In this document: positions 1 to 11,829 of the stretch, piece by piece | Layout: the number at the start of each line of letters is the position of its first letter | Position numbering within the stretch: the stretch's first letter is position 1 | Assembly: GCA_030549775.1 (NCBI GenBank) | Contig: CM060175.1 | Location: forward strand, 102,344,922 to 102,408,921 | DNA from: Tamarix chinensis | Taxonomy: Eukaryota; Streptophyta; Magnoliopsida; Caryophyllales; Tamaricaceae | DNA: 64,000 nt | Direction of reading: 5' to 3' | Notes under the pieces: model-generated | Seen by the model: the letters and a program-made list of their open reading frames with translations, nothing else | Database searches by the model: none | What the model was told of the DNA's origin: nothing | Program-made: the position numbers and the translations under genes

Positions 1-9
1 AAATATTAG

Positions 10-10
<1 letters not shown>

Positions 11-45
<35 letters not shown>
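11..45. repeat. (TA)n microsatellite
   Basis: An uninterrupted TA dinucleotide run. Such runs are common in plant intergenic DNA. The sequence from here to about 580 is AT-rich with no gene I can support. Confidence 0.95.
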
Positions 46-52
<7 letters not shown>

Positions 53-579
53 GCCATTTAAAAAAAAACATACAACAGCTGCTCTAGCGGCGGTGGCGGC
101 AAGCTTCTCCGGTGACATACTATTAAACCAAAAATTAATCACAAAAATTAGTAGCTTTAATAAATTATTAATTAAAAAAATTAAACTAAAACAAAGAGTC
201 AAACTCAAAGATTAAATCGAGATAAGGACGAGGAGGAGGCGGTGCAAGGTGGTAGTAATAGTAGCTACCATGGAAACCCATAAAAACACAAAAAAATAGG
301 AGTAAGAACTAATAACAATACACAAAATTTGGACAAGAAATTAACAAAAAGACAATGATTAACATACCAAACGGGCGTGAGAGAGGTAAGAATTGTAGTT
401 GCAGGGTCGTCATTATACATATATTATGATGACTAACAATTAAATTTATTTTACCATTGTAATATTTGAAATTAAATTTAAAAAAAAAAAGATACAACGA
501 CGATGGGGTCATCATAGTATCCTGAAAAGCACTTTCCTCCTCCATGTTTCCTATCCCAAATAAAAACACTCTTTAACGG

Positions 580-971
580 CGACAAGTTATCGCCATACGG
601 GGGGTAGTCGTTGTAGGGTGTGGGAGGATTTTCCTTGATGAGAAAAATTTTTTGGGTAGAGGATGTTACAGTGACTAGTTGTCATTATAGAGGATATTGT
701 TGTTACAGTATGGTGAATCAAAACTTAGATTTTCATTTGAATGGGGGCCTATTGCAATGACCCTGGTGTAGCAGTAGAGGGGGAGAGTCATTGCAATAGG
801 GGTGAGTTATATATGTATAATGACGACCCTGCTGCCTTTGTAGCCTTATTTTTTTTCCAATCATCAAATTGCTACTTCAATGATGACTTGTCATTACAAT
901 AGATGTGTCTACTACGACGGCTTTGGCCATCGTAAAAAATGTTGTTGTAGTAGATGAATATTGTTATAGTG
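580..971. mobile_element. CACTA-like subterminal repeat region, probable right end
   Basis: This stretch carries scattered short motifs in both orientations (CAATGAC/GTCATTG, GACGGC/GCCATCG, TACTACAAC/GTTGTAGTAG), the usual look of the subterminal region of plant CACTA (En/Spm) elements. It stops at a TATAGTG close to the TAGTG expected of a right terminus. The matching left end would lie outside the window or has decayed. No transposase is visible. The assignment is inference from motif style. Confidence 0.35.
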
Positions 972-2439
972 TTGTTATTTCGTTTTATTCTTGTCATTTT
1001 AGGGTCAGTGTCAAACCAATCACACTTGATCAATGCAACATATCAATCATTAGAATGAGATAACTCCAAGATACCACCACTTTGGCTAATATGAGTTATG
1101 TGTTTACTACAACATGCAAAATTGCAAATAGATTAACATCCCTTATATATGAAAGGAACATTATTAATTAATAGGTGGTTGTACGTACTCCAAATATATT
1201 TGTATTTTTTTTATTCTTTTATATTGTACTATGTTTCTTTTGATATCTAACATCTCAATATAATATGCTTTATCTGTATTTTATTCACTTTAATTGTTGC
1301 CTTAAAGATATTGCTTTACCTTTTATTTATAAAATTAACTACGCAAGTTAAGTTTTTAGTCACTTATATTGATGCCTTAAAATATATGTTTGCCTTTGAT
1401 ATATAAATTAATTGTTTAGGTTAATTTTTTCCTTCTTATTATCGCTTAGCTATTTTTATTTTTACTATACTTTATTTTGTTTCATAGAATTTTTCATGTT
1501 ACGTGTGTCTTGGTTTTTTGTTTATTTATTTATAATATTAACTTGTGGTAATATTACTAAAATATTTTAATATGCATGCTTAAGACATCTAGTTTCTTTA
1601 ACAATAACTATATATATACATGCTCACAATTCATCTATATAATATTTAAAACATATTAACTAATATAAATGCTCACAACATATTATAAAATAGACACTAA
1701 AAGAGGACTATATACATATATACATGCTTACAATTCATATGTACAAATTACTCATACCACATAAAAAATAATATAAAGTATAACAATTAACTAATATACA
1801 AGCTCACAATATAAAATTAAATATATACAATTGAACAATATATATACACTTCAAAATAAACTACATGCCCACAATTCATACAATTACAACTATACTATAC
1901 TACACTCAAAATCAAACAGTAGATGATACATACTTATATGCACACACACATGCATCAAATATCATAAATAAGATTTTAATCTAATCTAAATAACTATTCA
2001 GTATCAAACTAAACTATACCAGTATACACCATTAATATGTGAGAAAAATCCTGCAAAAATCGACGACCGGGGAGCTCCGACAAGGTATATGCATAAAAAG
2101 AAGAAGTTTAAATTTGTCCCAAATCAACAAAATAATAGAAACAACAAGAAAAAAACCCAAGTTAGGTTAGTGGAGGAAGACGCCACACAAAGGGGAAGGG
2201 ATGGTAGTCTAAATTCCACCTTAAAAAAAGCAATAACAAACACAACAACTATGTCATAAATACATTAAATTAACAAAAGAAACAAAAAGTTAATAATAAC
2301 AACTTTCAAAATGTGGCTAGAGTCGCAAGTGTGTGTGTGAGAGAGAAAGAGAGACGAGCAAAGGAGAGGAATGCAAGGAGGAGAAGAGGAAATGAATGAT
2401 AAGAAAATAAATTTCAATGCTTAAATTTTATAAGATTTC
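972..2439. other. AT-rich intergenic DNA, no gene seen
   Basis: Low-complexity AT-rich sequence without a coding region I can support. A short GC-richer patch near 2060-2085 and a GA-rich patch at about 2330-2390 resemble transposon-derived leader sequence, but I cannot assign them. Confidence 0.6.
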
Positions 2440-2802
2440 TAGCTACGACATATGTCATCGCTATAGATACTTGTAGCTATAGATACTTACAAAAATCATG
2501 TGGGTCACATGATCCTTTGTTGTCGCTATAGCTATTTCCAGCGACGATAATGTTGTCGCTACAAATAAAGTTGAATGATTTTTTTTTCCATGAAAAATTG
2601 AATTGTTCATTTTTTTACCAATAAAGTCATGGTAATAGGACTTTATAGTGATAACACATGATGTCGCTAAAAGCATAATGTAATAAAAAGATATAGTGAT
2701 GATTATTTTCCTCTAATATGGTATCGTTGCTGGTACATTTGCAGTTATGACTTTTTATTGCTGTTAAAAGAATTTAGCAATGTAGGTAATTTTTCTTGTT
2801 GG
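2440..2802. mobile_element. CACTA-like subterminal region
   Basis: Repeated GTCGCTA and TAGCGAC-type motifs in both orientations (2455-2475, 2520-2565, 2660-2670) and an end reading TTTTTCTTGTTGG, close to the TTCTTGTAGTG terminus of plant CACTA elements. It abuts the first LINE fragment. No coding region is seen and the other terminus was not found. Confidence 0.35.
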
Positions 2803-2805
2803 TTA

Positions 2806-3081
2806 TTAAAAGAGAGGTGAACCGAAAAAGTTGGAAACCTATGATCATTGGTAGAGAAGGCACAAACATATCCCACTTTTTTTTGGCTGATGATCTCCTA
2901 TTAATAGATTACAAAAGGATACTATTTTAAGGTGCCTTCGTATGTTTGAAGACGCATCAGAGAAAAAAGTGAGCCAAGCAAAGTTCTCTATTTGTTTCTC
3001 ACCAATGTGCTGAATAACTTGATCCGGGAACTCACTAACGGATATTCTATGAAGGTGGTGGACTTTTTGGGCAGGTTCATG
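2806..3081 (+). pseudogene. Outer LINE, 5' portion: end of reverse transcriptase
   Basis: The plus-strand translation includes the phrase ISHFFLADDLLL, the reverse-transcriptase catalytic box of plant L1-type LINEs (usually F-A-D-D; here L-A-D-D). It then runs through LRMFEDASEKKVSQAKFSI to VDFLGRFM with stops and frame changes. The reading is cut at 3081 by the Mutator-like element and resumes at 13270 with GVRLKLL and DAVNKVRKKT, so 2806-3081 and 13270-15870 are one LINE. Endonuclease and most of the RT are absent, consistent with 5' truncation at insertion. Confidence 0.8.
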
Positions 3082-3270
3082 GAGAAAATCTTTGGTGAAC
3101 CAGCCTCACCAGCTGGAAAATATGAGTCAGTGAACCCAACCAATTAAACTACGACAACTGTACAAATTTAAAACAACTCATTAATTATTTATACTAGTCA
3201 TCTTTATCTAGAATTAATCAATTTCTTAATAATGTACACATAGTGATGAGTCAAAATCCTCTTTGTCACT
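3082..3270 (+). repeat. MULE left terminal inverted repeat
   Basis: It aligns with the reverse complement of 13075-13259. The best-conserved block includes GAACCAGCCTCACCAGCTGG, identical at both ends. Similarity continues through the ATTAATTA...TCTTTAT block and fades near 3270. Confidence 0.85.
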
Positions 3271-3504
3271 AATCTACCGCTGCTACAAACCAGCAACGTT
3301 CCTCCCTCCACTGCTGGCTTCACAACGACTCCAGCTTTGCTCCACCATCAGCATCAATTTGCTCCAATAGGGGTCACTTCCAATTTGGATTCTTCCTTTC
3401 ATGTCGTCTCTAGTTAAGTATTTATTCTAGATACTAATTCATATTATATTGCTTTTGGCACTTATATTGTGCTTAACTTACAATCCTAATTTTTATTGAA
3501 AGAT

Positions 3505-3518
3505 GAAATCCAAATGTC
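3505..3518. repeat. Target-site duplication, left, of the inner LINE
   Basis: GAAATCCAAATGTC occurs here and again at 9248-9261 directly after the poly(A) run, 14 of 14 identical. This fixes both ends of the inserted LINE. Confidence 0.95.
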
Positions 3519-3663
3519 ACACTAGCAACTCCATATGTCTCAACTCGACCTTTTCTTTACCACACCTCCTCCTCCATCATTCTAGCCTACGTAAAGTCAA
3601 AGATCATATGCATACTAACAATAAGCTTGCCATGAGGACGTCCAAAATTCCAAACTTTCAACA

Positions 3664-5729
3664 CTACCATAAGCCCACAACATGGCTACAAGGTGAGTCA
3701 TCTCTAGGTCGCAGAACAGAGAGAAATGGGTGGAGAACCGAACCGCTACAACACAGCCAAGTCTTCACGGTGTTTGTGGATAATCTAGCAAAAGGCATAC
3801 AAGTGGAGGAGGTGAAGGAACTGTTTGAGGATGCAGGCAATGTGCGGGATCTGTTTATCAGCAGGAAGGAAAGAAAACTGTCTAACCTACACTTTGGTTT
3901 TGTAAGATATAGAAGTGAAGGAGAAGTAAAGGAGGCGGTGCGACGCTTAAATCATATGAAGCTGCATGGCATAAGCCTCTAAGTCCGCAGGGCACTGTTC
4001 GAGAAAACAGGAAGAGTGCCGAACCATGGCAGGTAGAGAAACGTGATGAGACCAGTAGTGAGGAGAAGTGTACCGCGGCAAGGTGGATGGCCTGATGTTA
4101 GAAGGGACGGACAGACGTTTGCTACGGTGGTCAAAAGTAAGGAGAGGAGCTGGCAGAAGGAGATAAGGAGGGGGGGTGCATGTGCAGGTGGATGAAGGAA
4201 CACAGCAATGGCTAAGTAAGAGTGTGGTGGTAGAAACTTTCCAACCGATGATACTGGACATAGGCATCCCGAAACTCATGCAAGACTAGAAGAGCATTTC
4301 TAAGGTACGTGATTTAGGTAGATTTAAGTTGCTTATTACTTTTGAATCTAATGAGGATTGTGAGGAGGCGTTGGAGGAGGGGAGCCTGTTGAGGGACACT
4401 TTCCCGGTAGTGAGGATCGGGCAAGAAGATGAGGCGTGCACCAAACGACGAATGTGGGTTGAGATTAGAGGGATACCTGTGGAGGCGTGGAAAGAGGAAG
4501 TGTTGAGGGCTATTGCAGAACCATGGGGAAGTTGAGTTTACTGGGAGGAAGCCAAAGACTTTGGTCTGTCCCTAGAGACAACCATGGTACTAGTCGACAC
4601 AGATTGGAAGGAGCAGATACAGGAGACCCTGGAGCTAAGGGTGGGAGAAGCTGTGGTGGAGGTAGCGGCGAGGGAGTTAGGCCAGGGGTACATATCGTGG
4701 CAGAATAGAAGAAAAGAGAGTAGGGAGGGGTGGTCGGAAACCTCGTCGTCCGGCGACGATGATGGTCGCCAATCTAGCACATGACCAAAAGAAGAAGGAC
4801 GATTCGCATGCGTACCTGTTGCTGCAGACATGCAGGGCGCAGGGTACGAGGGTTCTGAGAGGATGGAGACGGAAGAAAGGGCGAGCAGAGAAGTGAAGCA
4901 GGTGAGAAATAGGGCGGCAGGCGAAGACTTAACTCGAGGGCTGCTAGGGAGAAATGAGGTTGGAAGTGATGTGTCGGGCGTGAGGGGAAGTAGGGAGAAG
5001 AGTGGGCAGCTTCGGGAGAAAAGGGACAAAAATAGGAGATGCACGCAGGACACATGTGAGTGGATAGAGGATCAATGCGTTGGAAAGGAGGAGATGGGGA
5101 AACAGCAGTTGGTCGGGCTAAATAAGGAAGGAATAGAGAATAAGAAAATAGTTGTAGCTCGAACCACTACAACTGAAGGTAAGAAAAATCACACGGAAAA
5201 GGAAGCAATTCAAGAAGCCACCTCGGGGGAGAAGAGCAAGTGGGGGGAGGAGATTTTAATAAGGACTATGAGGGACCCAACAACATTGTTTACCGAGAGA
5301 GAGAAGAAGCAGGGACTCTTAGGACCGTTAATCTCTTTGGTGTTAGCACATGAGATGGGGAAGGAAGCTAAAGAAGCAAAAGAGAGATTAAGTAGTGGAT
5401 GGGCTGGAAAAAATGGAGGGGATGTAGAAACGAGAGTAGAGGAGAACTATAGCATTCATGCACGGGAAGAGAGGGAGGAGGATGCAGAGTCCTCAGAAAC
5501 TGTGTTTGTTTTGGTTGATCATGACATAGAAGAAGAAATGAGCTTAATAAAAAGATGGAAGGAGAAGGGGCGGAGAAAGGAAGGAAACGTGGGCTCACCA
5601 TCGGGTAAGGGAGCAACTTTTGAAAGGGGAGATAAGAAGGTCCCAGAACACTCGGTAGTGATAGAAGCAGATATTCCTCTAGGGTTTGAGGAGGTGGGAC
5701 ACCTTGGGATTAGTGTTAGATACACATAG
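3664..5729 (+). pseudogene. LINE ORF1, RRM-containing RNA-binding protein (broken)
   Basis: ORF1 products of L1 elements bind the element RNA in ribonucleoprotein particles. The first segment (to 3982) has an RNA-recognition motif: VFVDNLAKGI as RNP2 and HFGFVRYR as RNP1. A frame change follows, then a segment (4270-4535; FKLLITFESNEDCEEALEEG, MWVEIRGIPVEAW) resembling the DUF4283 region of plant LINE ORF1. The last part (4830-5729) is a long, highly charged Glu/Lys/Arg stretch in the same frame. There is at least one frameshift near 3980-4280 and stops after 4535. The charged tail is open over 299 codons, but only as part of this ORF. I saw no clear CCHC knuckle. Confidence 0.8.
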
Positions 5730-5951
5730 GAGGAGGCGAAGGTGGCCCAGGTCACAGAAGAATGAAGATTGCTGGAGGAAGATCTACACGAGGCAAGACA
5801 GACTTGACAATTTGGGAGAAAGGTTGGATTATCATCTAGGGAGGAAGAGTTGTGTGTGGAAAAGTTGGTAGGTTTGAGGAGAAGCCAAAGGAAGATTAAG
5901 AGGAGGCAACTATAAAATGAGGGTTGAGGTTAGAGTAGCAAGGAGTGCTTA

Positions 5952-6640
5952 ATGATTATAATTAGTTGGAATGTAAGGGGGATTAGTGCGCTAGGGAAAG
6001 TCTCTAGGATCTAAAACTTGATATCAAAGGAGAGGCCCTGGATGTGTGGACTGGTTGAAACTAAACATAGCTCTCTGGAGGCAATGTGGATTAATAGGGT
6101 CTGGAAAAATGGGTCGGTTGAATGGCGAGATTCAGCAACGGTCGGCAGAAGTGGAGGCCTAATCCTAGGATGGGACCCTCAGTTATTCGCTGTGAGTAGA
6201 TCCAGGAGTGGCAGGAGGTGGATTCTGGTGGAAGGTAGGTTGGGGCCCAAGAAGGTGGAATGTGGGATCATATTGGTCTATGGTCCATCAGAGCCACGAA
6301 AGAGGAGAGCGTTGTGGGAGGAGCTATGGGAAGAGGTGCAACAGTGTAGCAGACCATTGATAGTAATGGGGGACTTCAATGAGGTTAGAAGCCCAAGGGA
6401 ACGTAAAGGAGGGTGGGTGGACCAGAGCAACGTTAGTGAATTCAACGATTGGATCAATCAATTGGGATTGGCGGATTTGAAGCCTTCAAACCTAAAGTTC
6501 TCTTGGCAACGAGCAAATTCAACTAGCCTTCTGGATCGCTTTTTGATTAGCCCTTTTTAGATTACAGAGATTCTGGATATCCATTACATCGGGTTGGGTA
6601 GATCACTATTGGATCATAATCCAATTAGGCTAAGTGTTAA
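5952..6640 (+). pseudogene. LINE ORF2, apurinic-type endonuclease domain (broken)
   Basis: The translation from the ATG at 5952 reads IIISWNVRGISALGK, the N-terminus of plant LINE ORF2 endonucleases, which nick target DNA to prime reverse transcription. A stop lies near 6012. From 6018 the frame is open: GLVETKHSS with the active-site Glu, a GGLILGWDP core, MGDFNEVRSP with the catalytic Asp/Asn, and after a stop near 6558, LLDHNPIRL where S-D-H is usual, so the penultimate motif has changed S to L. Confidence 0.9.
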
Positions 6641-7079
6641 TTTTATGAAGGCTGGACCGAGATCATTTAGGACGTGGGATATGTGGCTGAATCATCCCAA
6701 GTTTAGTGGCTTCATTGGAGAGTGTTGGTCGAAGTTAGAAGGGAGGTCGTGCCAGAGTAGGTTCAAGGAAATGAAAGGCCTAATTCGGAAGCGGAATAAA
6801 GAGGTTTTTTGAGACCTTGAATTGAGAATCAGTCAGCTTGAAGAAGAGGTAAAGAAGATCGATGGGCCTGAGTCAGAAGCCTTGAACATTGAAGTAAAGC
6901 TAGCAAGAAAAGCAGCCCTGCAGACCTAACTGTGGAAGTGGCATAAAAGAAATGAAGCGTATTGGATGCAGGTGGCTAGGGTTAGGGGATTCAAAGAGGG
7001 GGACAGAAACACACGATACTTTCATACAGTCGTGACAGTCAGGAAGAAGAAGGTGGTCATCCAGAGATTAGTGGAGAAA

Positions 7080-7930
7080 GGGAAGGTCGTTACAGAGTAG
7101 TTGGAGCTGAAGAAGGTCATTACTGAATATTTCAAAGAAATGTACAAACAAGCTGATTTACCAGATGTGTGCCTTTCAGCAGAGGGATTTCAGAGGCTAA
7201 CTAGAGAGGAAGGAATAGAGTTAGAAGCATTGCCTAGTAGGGAGGATGTCAGAAGAATAATGTGGTCTTGTGAACCCTCGAAAGCGCCTGGGTATGATGG
7301 TTATCATATGGGGTTTATAAGGAAGACGTGGGGAATTGTTGGGGAAGAATTTACCAAGTCAGTTCTGGGGTTTTTTCAGTAAGGCAGGCTCCCGGTTGTT
7401 CTAAACATGACATTGATAACTTTAATCCCTAAGGTGGATGATGTAGAGGAAGTTAGCCAGTTTCGGCCTATTAGCTTGGTAGGTTGTATATATAAAGTGA
7501 TCGCAAAGATCCTTGCCCTTAGATTGAGACATGTGGTAGGCAAGTTGGTGAGTGACTCACAAACAACCTTCATAGGATGGAGGAGCATAGTTGATGGAGT
7601 TTTAGTTGCAAATGAGGTGGTCCAATGGGCTAAGGGGCAAAAGAGGTCGAGGGGACTGATGATCAAGCTGGACTTCCAGAAGGCCTATGACAACATAAAG
7701 TGGGAGTTTGTGGAAAGGATAATGGGTATTATGGGTTTTGGTCCCAGGTTCAAAGGATGGGTGAAGAAATGTATATCTACGGCAAGAGCCTCAATCCTTG
7801 TAAATGGGATTCCTTCAGCACCGTTTAAGATGGGTAGGGGATTGAGACAAGGCGATCCCATCTCGCCTTTTCTATTTGTCTTAGCTGTAGAGGCGTTCAA
7901 TCAGCTCATCTCGCCTTTTCTATTTGTATT
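7080..7930 (+). pseudogene. LINE ORF2, reverse transcriptase with catalytic box deleted
   Basis: Typical RT blocks are present: SKAPGYDGYHMGF, LITLIPKVDDVEEVSQFRPISLVGCIYKVIAKI, MIKLDFQKAYDNIKWEF with the first catalytic Asp, and GLRQGDPISPFLFVLAVEAFNQL. The next expected block, the F-A-D-D box with the other two Asp, is missing. At that point a 21-bp piece of the preceding sequence (7859-7879) is repeated at 7907-7927, and the reading jumps, in another frame, to YYMSLFRVPKGV, which normally lies some 150 residues downstream. The enzyme cannot be active. A stop also lies at 7380. Confidence 0.92.
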
Positions 7931-9045
7931 ATATGAGCCTTTTCAGAGTACCGAAGGGAGTCATGAAGGAGATCATAAGCATTCAAAGAAGTTTCTTCTG
8001 GAGTGGGAAAGGGGAAAGGAAAGGGATACCGCTTGTCAAATGGAGTGTTATCCAGAAGCCGAAGGATGACGGGGGATTAGGGGTGGGCGATATAGTGCTA
8101 AGAAACAACACCCTTTTGTTTAAATGGTGGTGGAGATTCTGTACAGTAGAAGGTGCGTCTTGGAAAAGAGTTATTTCATCTATTCACGCCGAAGCAAGCG
8201 CAGGATCTTTCGAGATTACTTCCTCAAGGAAAAGGTGGTCCCCATGGGTTGACATAGCTGGTACAGGGCAAAGACACCCAATACTGAGGGTAGGCTTAAA
8301 GATCATCATTGGGGAAGGCAATAGAGTTAGATTTTGGCAGGATGATTGGACGACAAAAGGCCCCTTGCGGAATACCTTTCGTAGATTGTTCTTGATTTCA
8401 GAGCAAAGGGAGAGTAAGGTGGCCGAGATGGGAGTATGGGAGGGCTCGAGTTAGGTATGGAATTTTAGATGGAGGAGGCAGCTCTTCGAGTGGGAAGAAG
8501 ATCGAGCAAAGCACATGCATGAGTTGATCCACCAATATGGCCTAAGGAAGGACGAGCATGATTCAGTGGTTTGGGAGCATGAGGTGTCTGGGCTATTTTT
8601 AGTGAGATCGGTTTGTCAGTTGTTCTATCAGAGCGATACAGACAATGCGAGGACCATTGAAGCAGAGAAGTTAATGCGGAGAAGTATAACACCTCCTAGG
8701 TTTGAATTAATAGCCTGGTTTGCAGTCAAACAAAAGCTCAACACGAAGGAAAGACTAGTCAGGTTGAACATCAGCAATACGGAAGAAACCATATGCCCTA
8801 TGTGCAACGCCGAGCAGGAGACGATCAATCACCTTTTCTTACATTGTGCTGTGACAGGAAAGCTATGGTACGAGTTCTGCAAGTGGATAGGGTACTATTG
8901 GGTGACACCCAAGACAGTGGCGGACAATGCTAGAGCGTGGTTCGGAGCGTCCTATAAAGGTTTGGGAGGAGAGATCTGGCAAGCGACATTTTTTGCAATC
9001 CTGGGTACGATTTGGGAAATTCAGGAAGAAAAAATTCTTTGAAAA
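7924..9045 (+). pseudogene. LINE ORF2 C-terminus with zf-RVT domain
   Basis: It follows the RT deletion in frame +1. The C-terminal region of plant LINE ORF2 is seen: FFWSGKGERKGIPLVKW, then after a stop at 8452 the zinc-binding RT-associated domain (RFELIAWFAVKQKLNTKERL; CPMC...INHLFLHC) ending near 9042. The Cys/His ligands C-x2-C...H-x4-HC are intact. A frameshifted tail (TIWE to FRKKKFFEKVEV) precedes the 3' untranslated region and poly(A). Confidence 0.9.
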
Positions 9046-9247
9046 GGTCGAAGTGAGCAGAAGATGGATGAGCATGCTTATAAAGATGAGAATTGGTTTT
9101 TGGATAAAAAAATGGCAGAAAAGAGTTTCCATACCGAGCGGACGAGGTGATCCACAATATTCAAGCGCTGATATCATAAGAGTCTTCCTTGTCTTATATA
9201 TTTATGCTTACTTGGTGTATGTAACATCAATTATCAAAAAAAAAAAA

Positions 9248-9261
9248 GAAATCCAAATGTC
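9248..9261. repeat. Target-site duplication, right, of the inner LINE
   Basis: Identical to 3505-3518; it begins immediately after the 12-A tail. Confidence 0.95.
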
Positions 9262-9656
9262 TTTATCTACGTTGTATTCAATAATGACAATAATGTTGAG
9301 TTAAATGGGAGCATATTGAGGAATATTACAATAGGCGGCCATGGAAAAGAGAGAAAGAGTCTGACAGACTATGTGAAGTAGTTTTTTATGTGTTTTCTTG
9401 TCAAGGTGTGAACTAGTGCATTAGATGGCTAGGGTGGGTTTGATTTAATGAGTTAATAGGGTGGTGGGAGTAATTGTTGGGAGGGTAATGAGGAATCTCA
9501 ATTTTCAAATTGAATAAATTATAGCTTAGTCTTCTATTTTATGATACGCCATTTTATCTTCCATAGCTATGTATACATTATACATTTGTTTCTTTTTAAA
9601 ATATTATGTTTGGCTTAATATTACTTAATTTTTATTTGCTCATCTTGGTTACAAGG

Positions 9657-11790
9657 CTGAAAATGACATGGAAAATACTATGCTGGCTAAAGGAGATCGA
9701 AGTTCAAGTATTGATTTACTTGGTAAAGTTGTATCTAATATCGAAGAAACATATAAATTATATAATGAATATGCTTAAGAAGTTTGATTTTCAATACGTA
9801 GAGGAAAACAACGATCCTTTGGTAAGATAAAAGATATTATTCAAAAGGAATTCTATTGCTCGTATCAAGGTTACAAGCATGATGTAAACCCTATTCAAGA
9901 AGTTAGTTACATAAGGCAAGATGTTCACAAAGGATGTAAAGCTATGATATGATTTGCTTTCAAAAATGTTAATTGTAAGGCTATTCATCATGTGAAAACC
10001 TCTACCATTATCTTTCTAATCCCAAATAAAAAAATCTCATAAAATCTCATCTTGACATCAACTCTAATAAGGCGGGTGATATTGACACTTTCAAGAAGGC
10101 TGGCATGAGAACTATTGATACATATAACTTTGTATCTGAAGATGTTAGAGGGTTTGATAATCTTGGATTTATGAAGAAAGATTGTTACAATTATGCTCAT
10201 CAGCGAAGGATGATCATAATTGCAGTAGGAGATTCCCAAAGCTTTGTCAATCTTTACAAGGATAAGAAAAAGGAAGACCCTTTATTATTTTATACAAAAT
10301 AAGTAAATCAAGAAGGGTGTTTGACTACTTTTTCCTGGAGATATGGGACATCAAGAATTGATGATGAAACTTTTGGCGATGTGATAGTATTTGATACCAT
10401 ATATCGCACCAACAAATATAATATGATATGTTCACCGTTTGTGGGGTTCAGCAATCATTGACAAAATATCATGTTTCGGTGTGCTTTTTTTTTAATTAGA
10501 TGAAAATACATAGTCATTTGTTTGGTTGTTTAGATCTTTTCTTGATGCAATGGATAATCAAGCTCTAAAGACTATAATTACATATCAAGATCAAACTATG
10601 AGAAAAGCAATTGTAAAGGTATTTCCCTATACATGCTATATGTCATGCTTATGACACATTTCTAAAAATTATCCTAAGCATTTAGTCCATTTAAATCATG
10701 AGCCTAGATTTATGTCGATGTTTAGGAAATGTATGTATAGTTGTGAATCAAAAATTGAGCTTGAAAAACTTGGAACACGATGATTATTGAATTTGGATGC
10801 CATGATCATTTTTGGTTGATGAATTTCTACAAGATTCATCATAATTGGTGTAAAGGTATAGACAAAGATACCTTTTTAGGTGATATTAAATCAGCTTAAA
10901 GGAGTGAGAGCACAAATAATGTTTTAAATGGTACGGCAAGTTCAAGAACCACCGTTACTCACTTTGTACAGGGTTATGATAAGTTGGTGAAGAGATGGAG
11001 GAAGTCAGAAAAGGAAGATACATATTCTTGTAGGAAAGGTACTCGTACATGTATTGATAAAATAGTGGCTTGTTGAAGCATGCGTCAAAAAATTATACTA
11101 GAAGCATGTATAAAATGTTTGAGAAACAATTCCTTGGTGTTTTGGGTACAACTTGTAGAGAGATCTCACGGGATGAATCCACTTATACTTATGAAGTCCA
11201 AGTAGAAAATGATGAAGATAATATTGGATAAGAAAATGAGTTGGAGTAAGAGAAGGAGAAGAAACTTCCATTACATGATTTCAAGGTTTCTAAGGTGTTA
11301 TTTGATATTTCTTCATTGACTATATCTTGCAGCTGCAAGAAATTTGAATCATTGGGAATTCTTTGCACTCATGCTTTGAAGATATTTATTGTTAATAATA
11401 TTATGAAGATATCTGATCAATATGTTTTGTCTTGATGGACCACTCAAGCAAAAGATAAGGGATTAGACTTAATTTTAAGGATGTCATCCGAAGACACTAC
11501 ATGGGGTAAGTCAAATATTGATGAAACAGATGTGGTATTTTGTAATCGGATGTTGTGATATGTTTATAATCTTGTGCTGAAAATTAAGGGTAATTAAGAA
11601 GCTCATATAGTGTGTGAGAATACTTTTATTAAGCTTAATTCTGATGTTGATAGAGTATTATCAAAGATGGATTTAGATAAATATGTTGTGATAGAGAAGG
11701 AAATGTTTGTTGATGATAATAATGAAGATGGACCAAGAAGCGACCCTCCTACAAAAGATGAAAGCGTACACCAAATGCTCGTTTGAAAGG
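9657..11790 (+). pseudogene. FAR1/FHY3-type MULE transposase (broken)
   Basis: A probable exon begins after an intron-like TTACAAG at 9650-9656. In order: a FAR1 DNA-binding region (ETYKLYNEYA, FSIRRGK, KEFYCSYQGYK, GCKAMI); the linker AGMRTIDTYNFVSEDVRGFDNLGFMKKDCYNY; the MULE transposase core with VIVFDTIYRTNKYNMICSPF (first catalytic Asp) and TYQDQTMRKAI, where T-D-Q-D is usual so one acidic position is Tyr; the segment NNVLNGTASSRTTVTHFV; and the SWIM zinc finger SCSCKKFESLGILCTHALKI with its C-x-C and C-x-H ligands. Multiple stops and frameshifts make it non-functional. FAR1-family proteins include both transposases and the phytochrome-signalling regulators derived from them. Its place between matching terminal repeats says transposase. 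Confidence 0.88.
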
Positions 11791-11829
11791 ACATTTTGAG
11801 AAAGAAAAGTAAAAAACATCAAAACAAGA

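Larger units (their letters stand above)
3519..9247 (+). mobile_element. Nearly full-length RRM-type L1 LINE
   Basis: A 5729-bp non-LTR retrotransposon bounded by perfect 14-bp duplications and ending in 12 A residues (9236-9247). In order it holds a short leader, ORF1 with an RNA-recognition motif, ORF2 endonuclease, reverse transcriptase and a zinc-binding RT-associated domain. There is no RNase H domain, unlike the outer LINE. Plant L1 elements with an RRM in ORF1 are known (the Beta vulgaris BNR family). Stops and frameshifts occur in every domain and part of the RT is deleted. The perfect duplications contrast with the broken frames, suggesting an already defective copy mobilised in trans, or decay by RT error at insertion. 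Confidence 0.95.

Noticed and set aside
4538..5053. 171-codon minus-strand open frame
   Set aside because: Antisense shadow of the charged part of LINE ORF1, which is in frame with the rest of the element.
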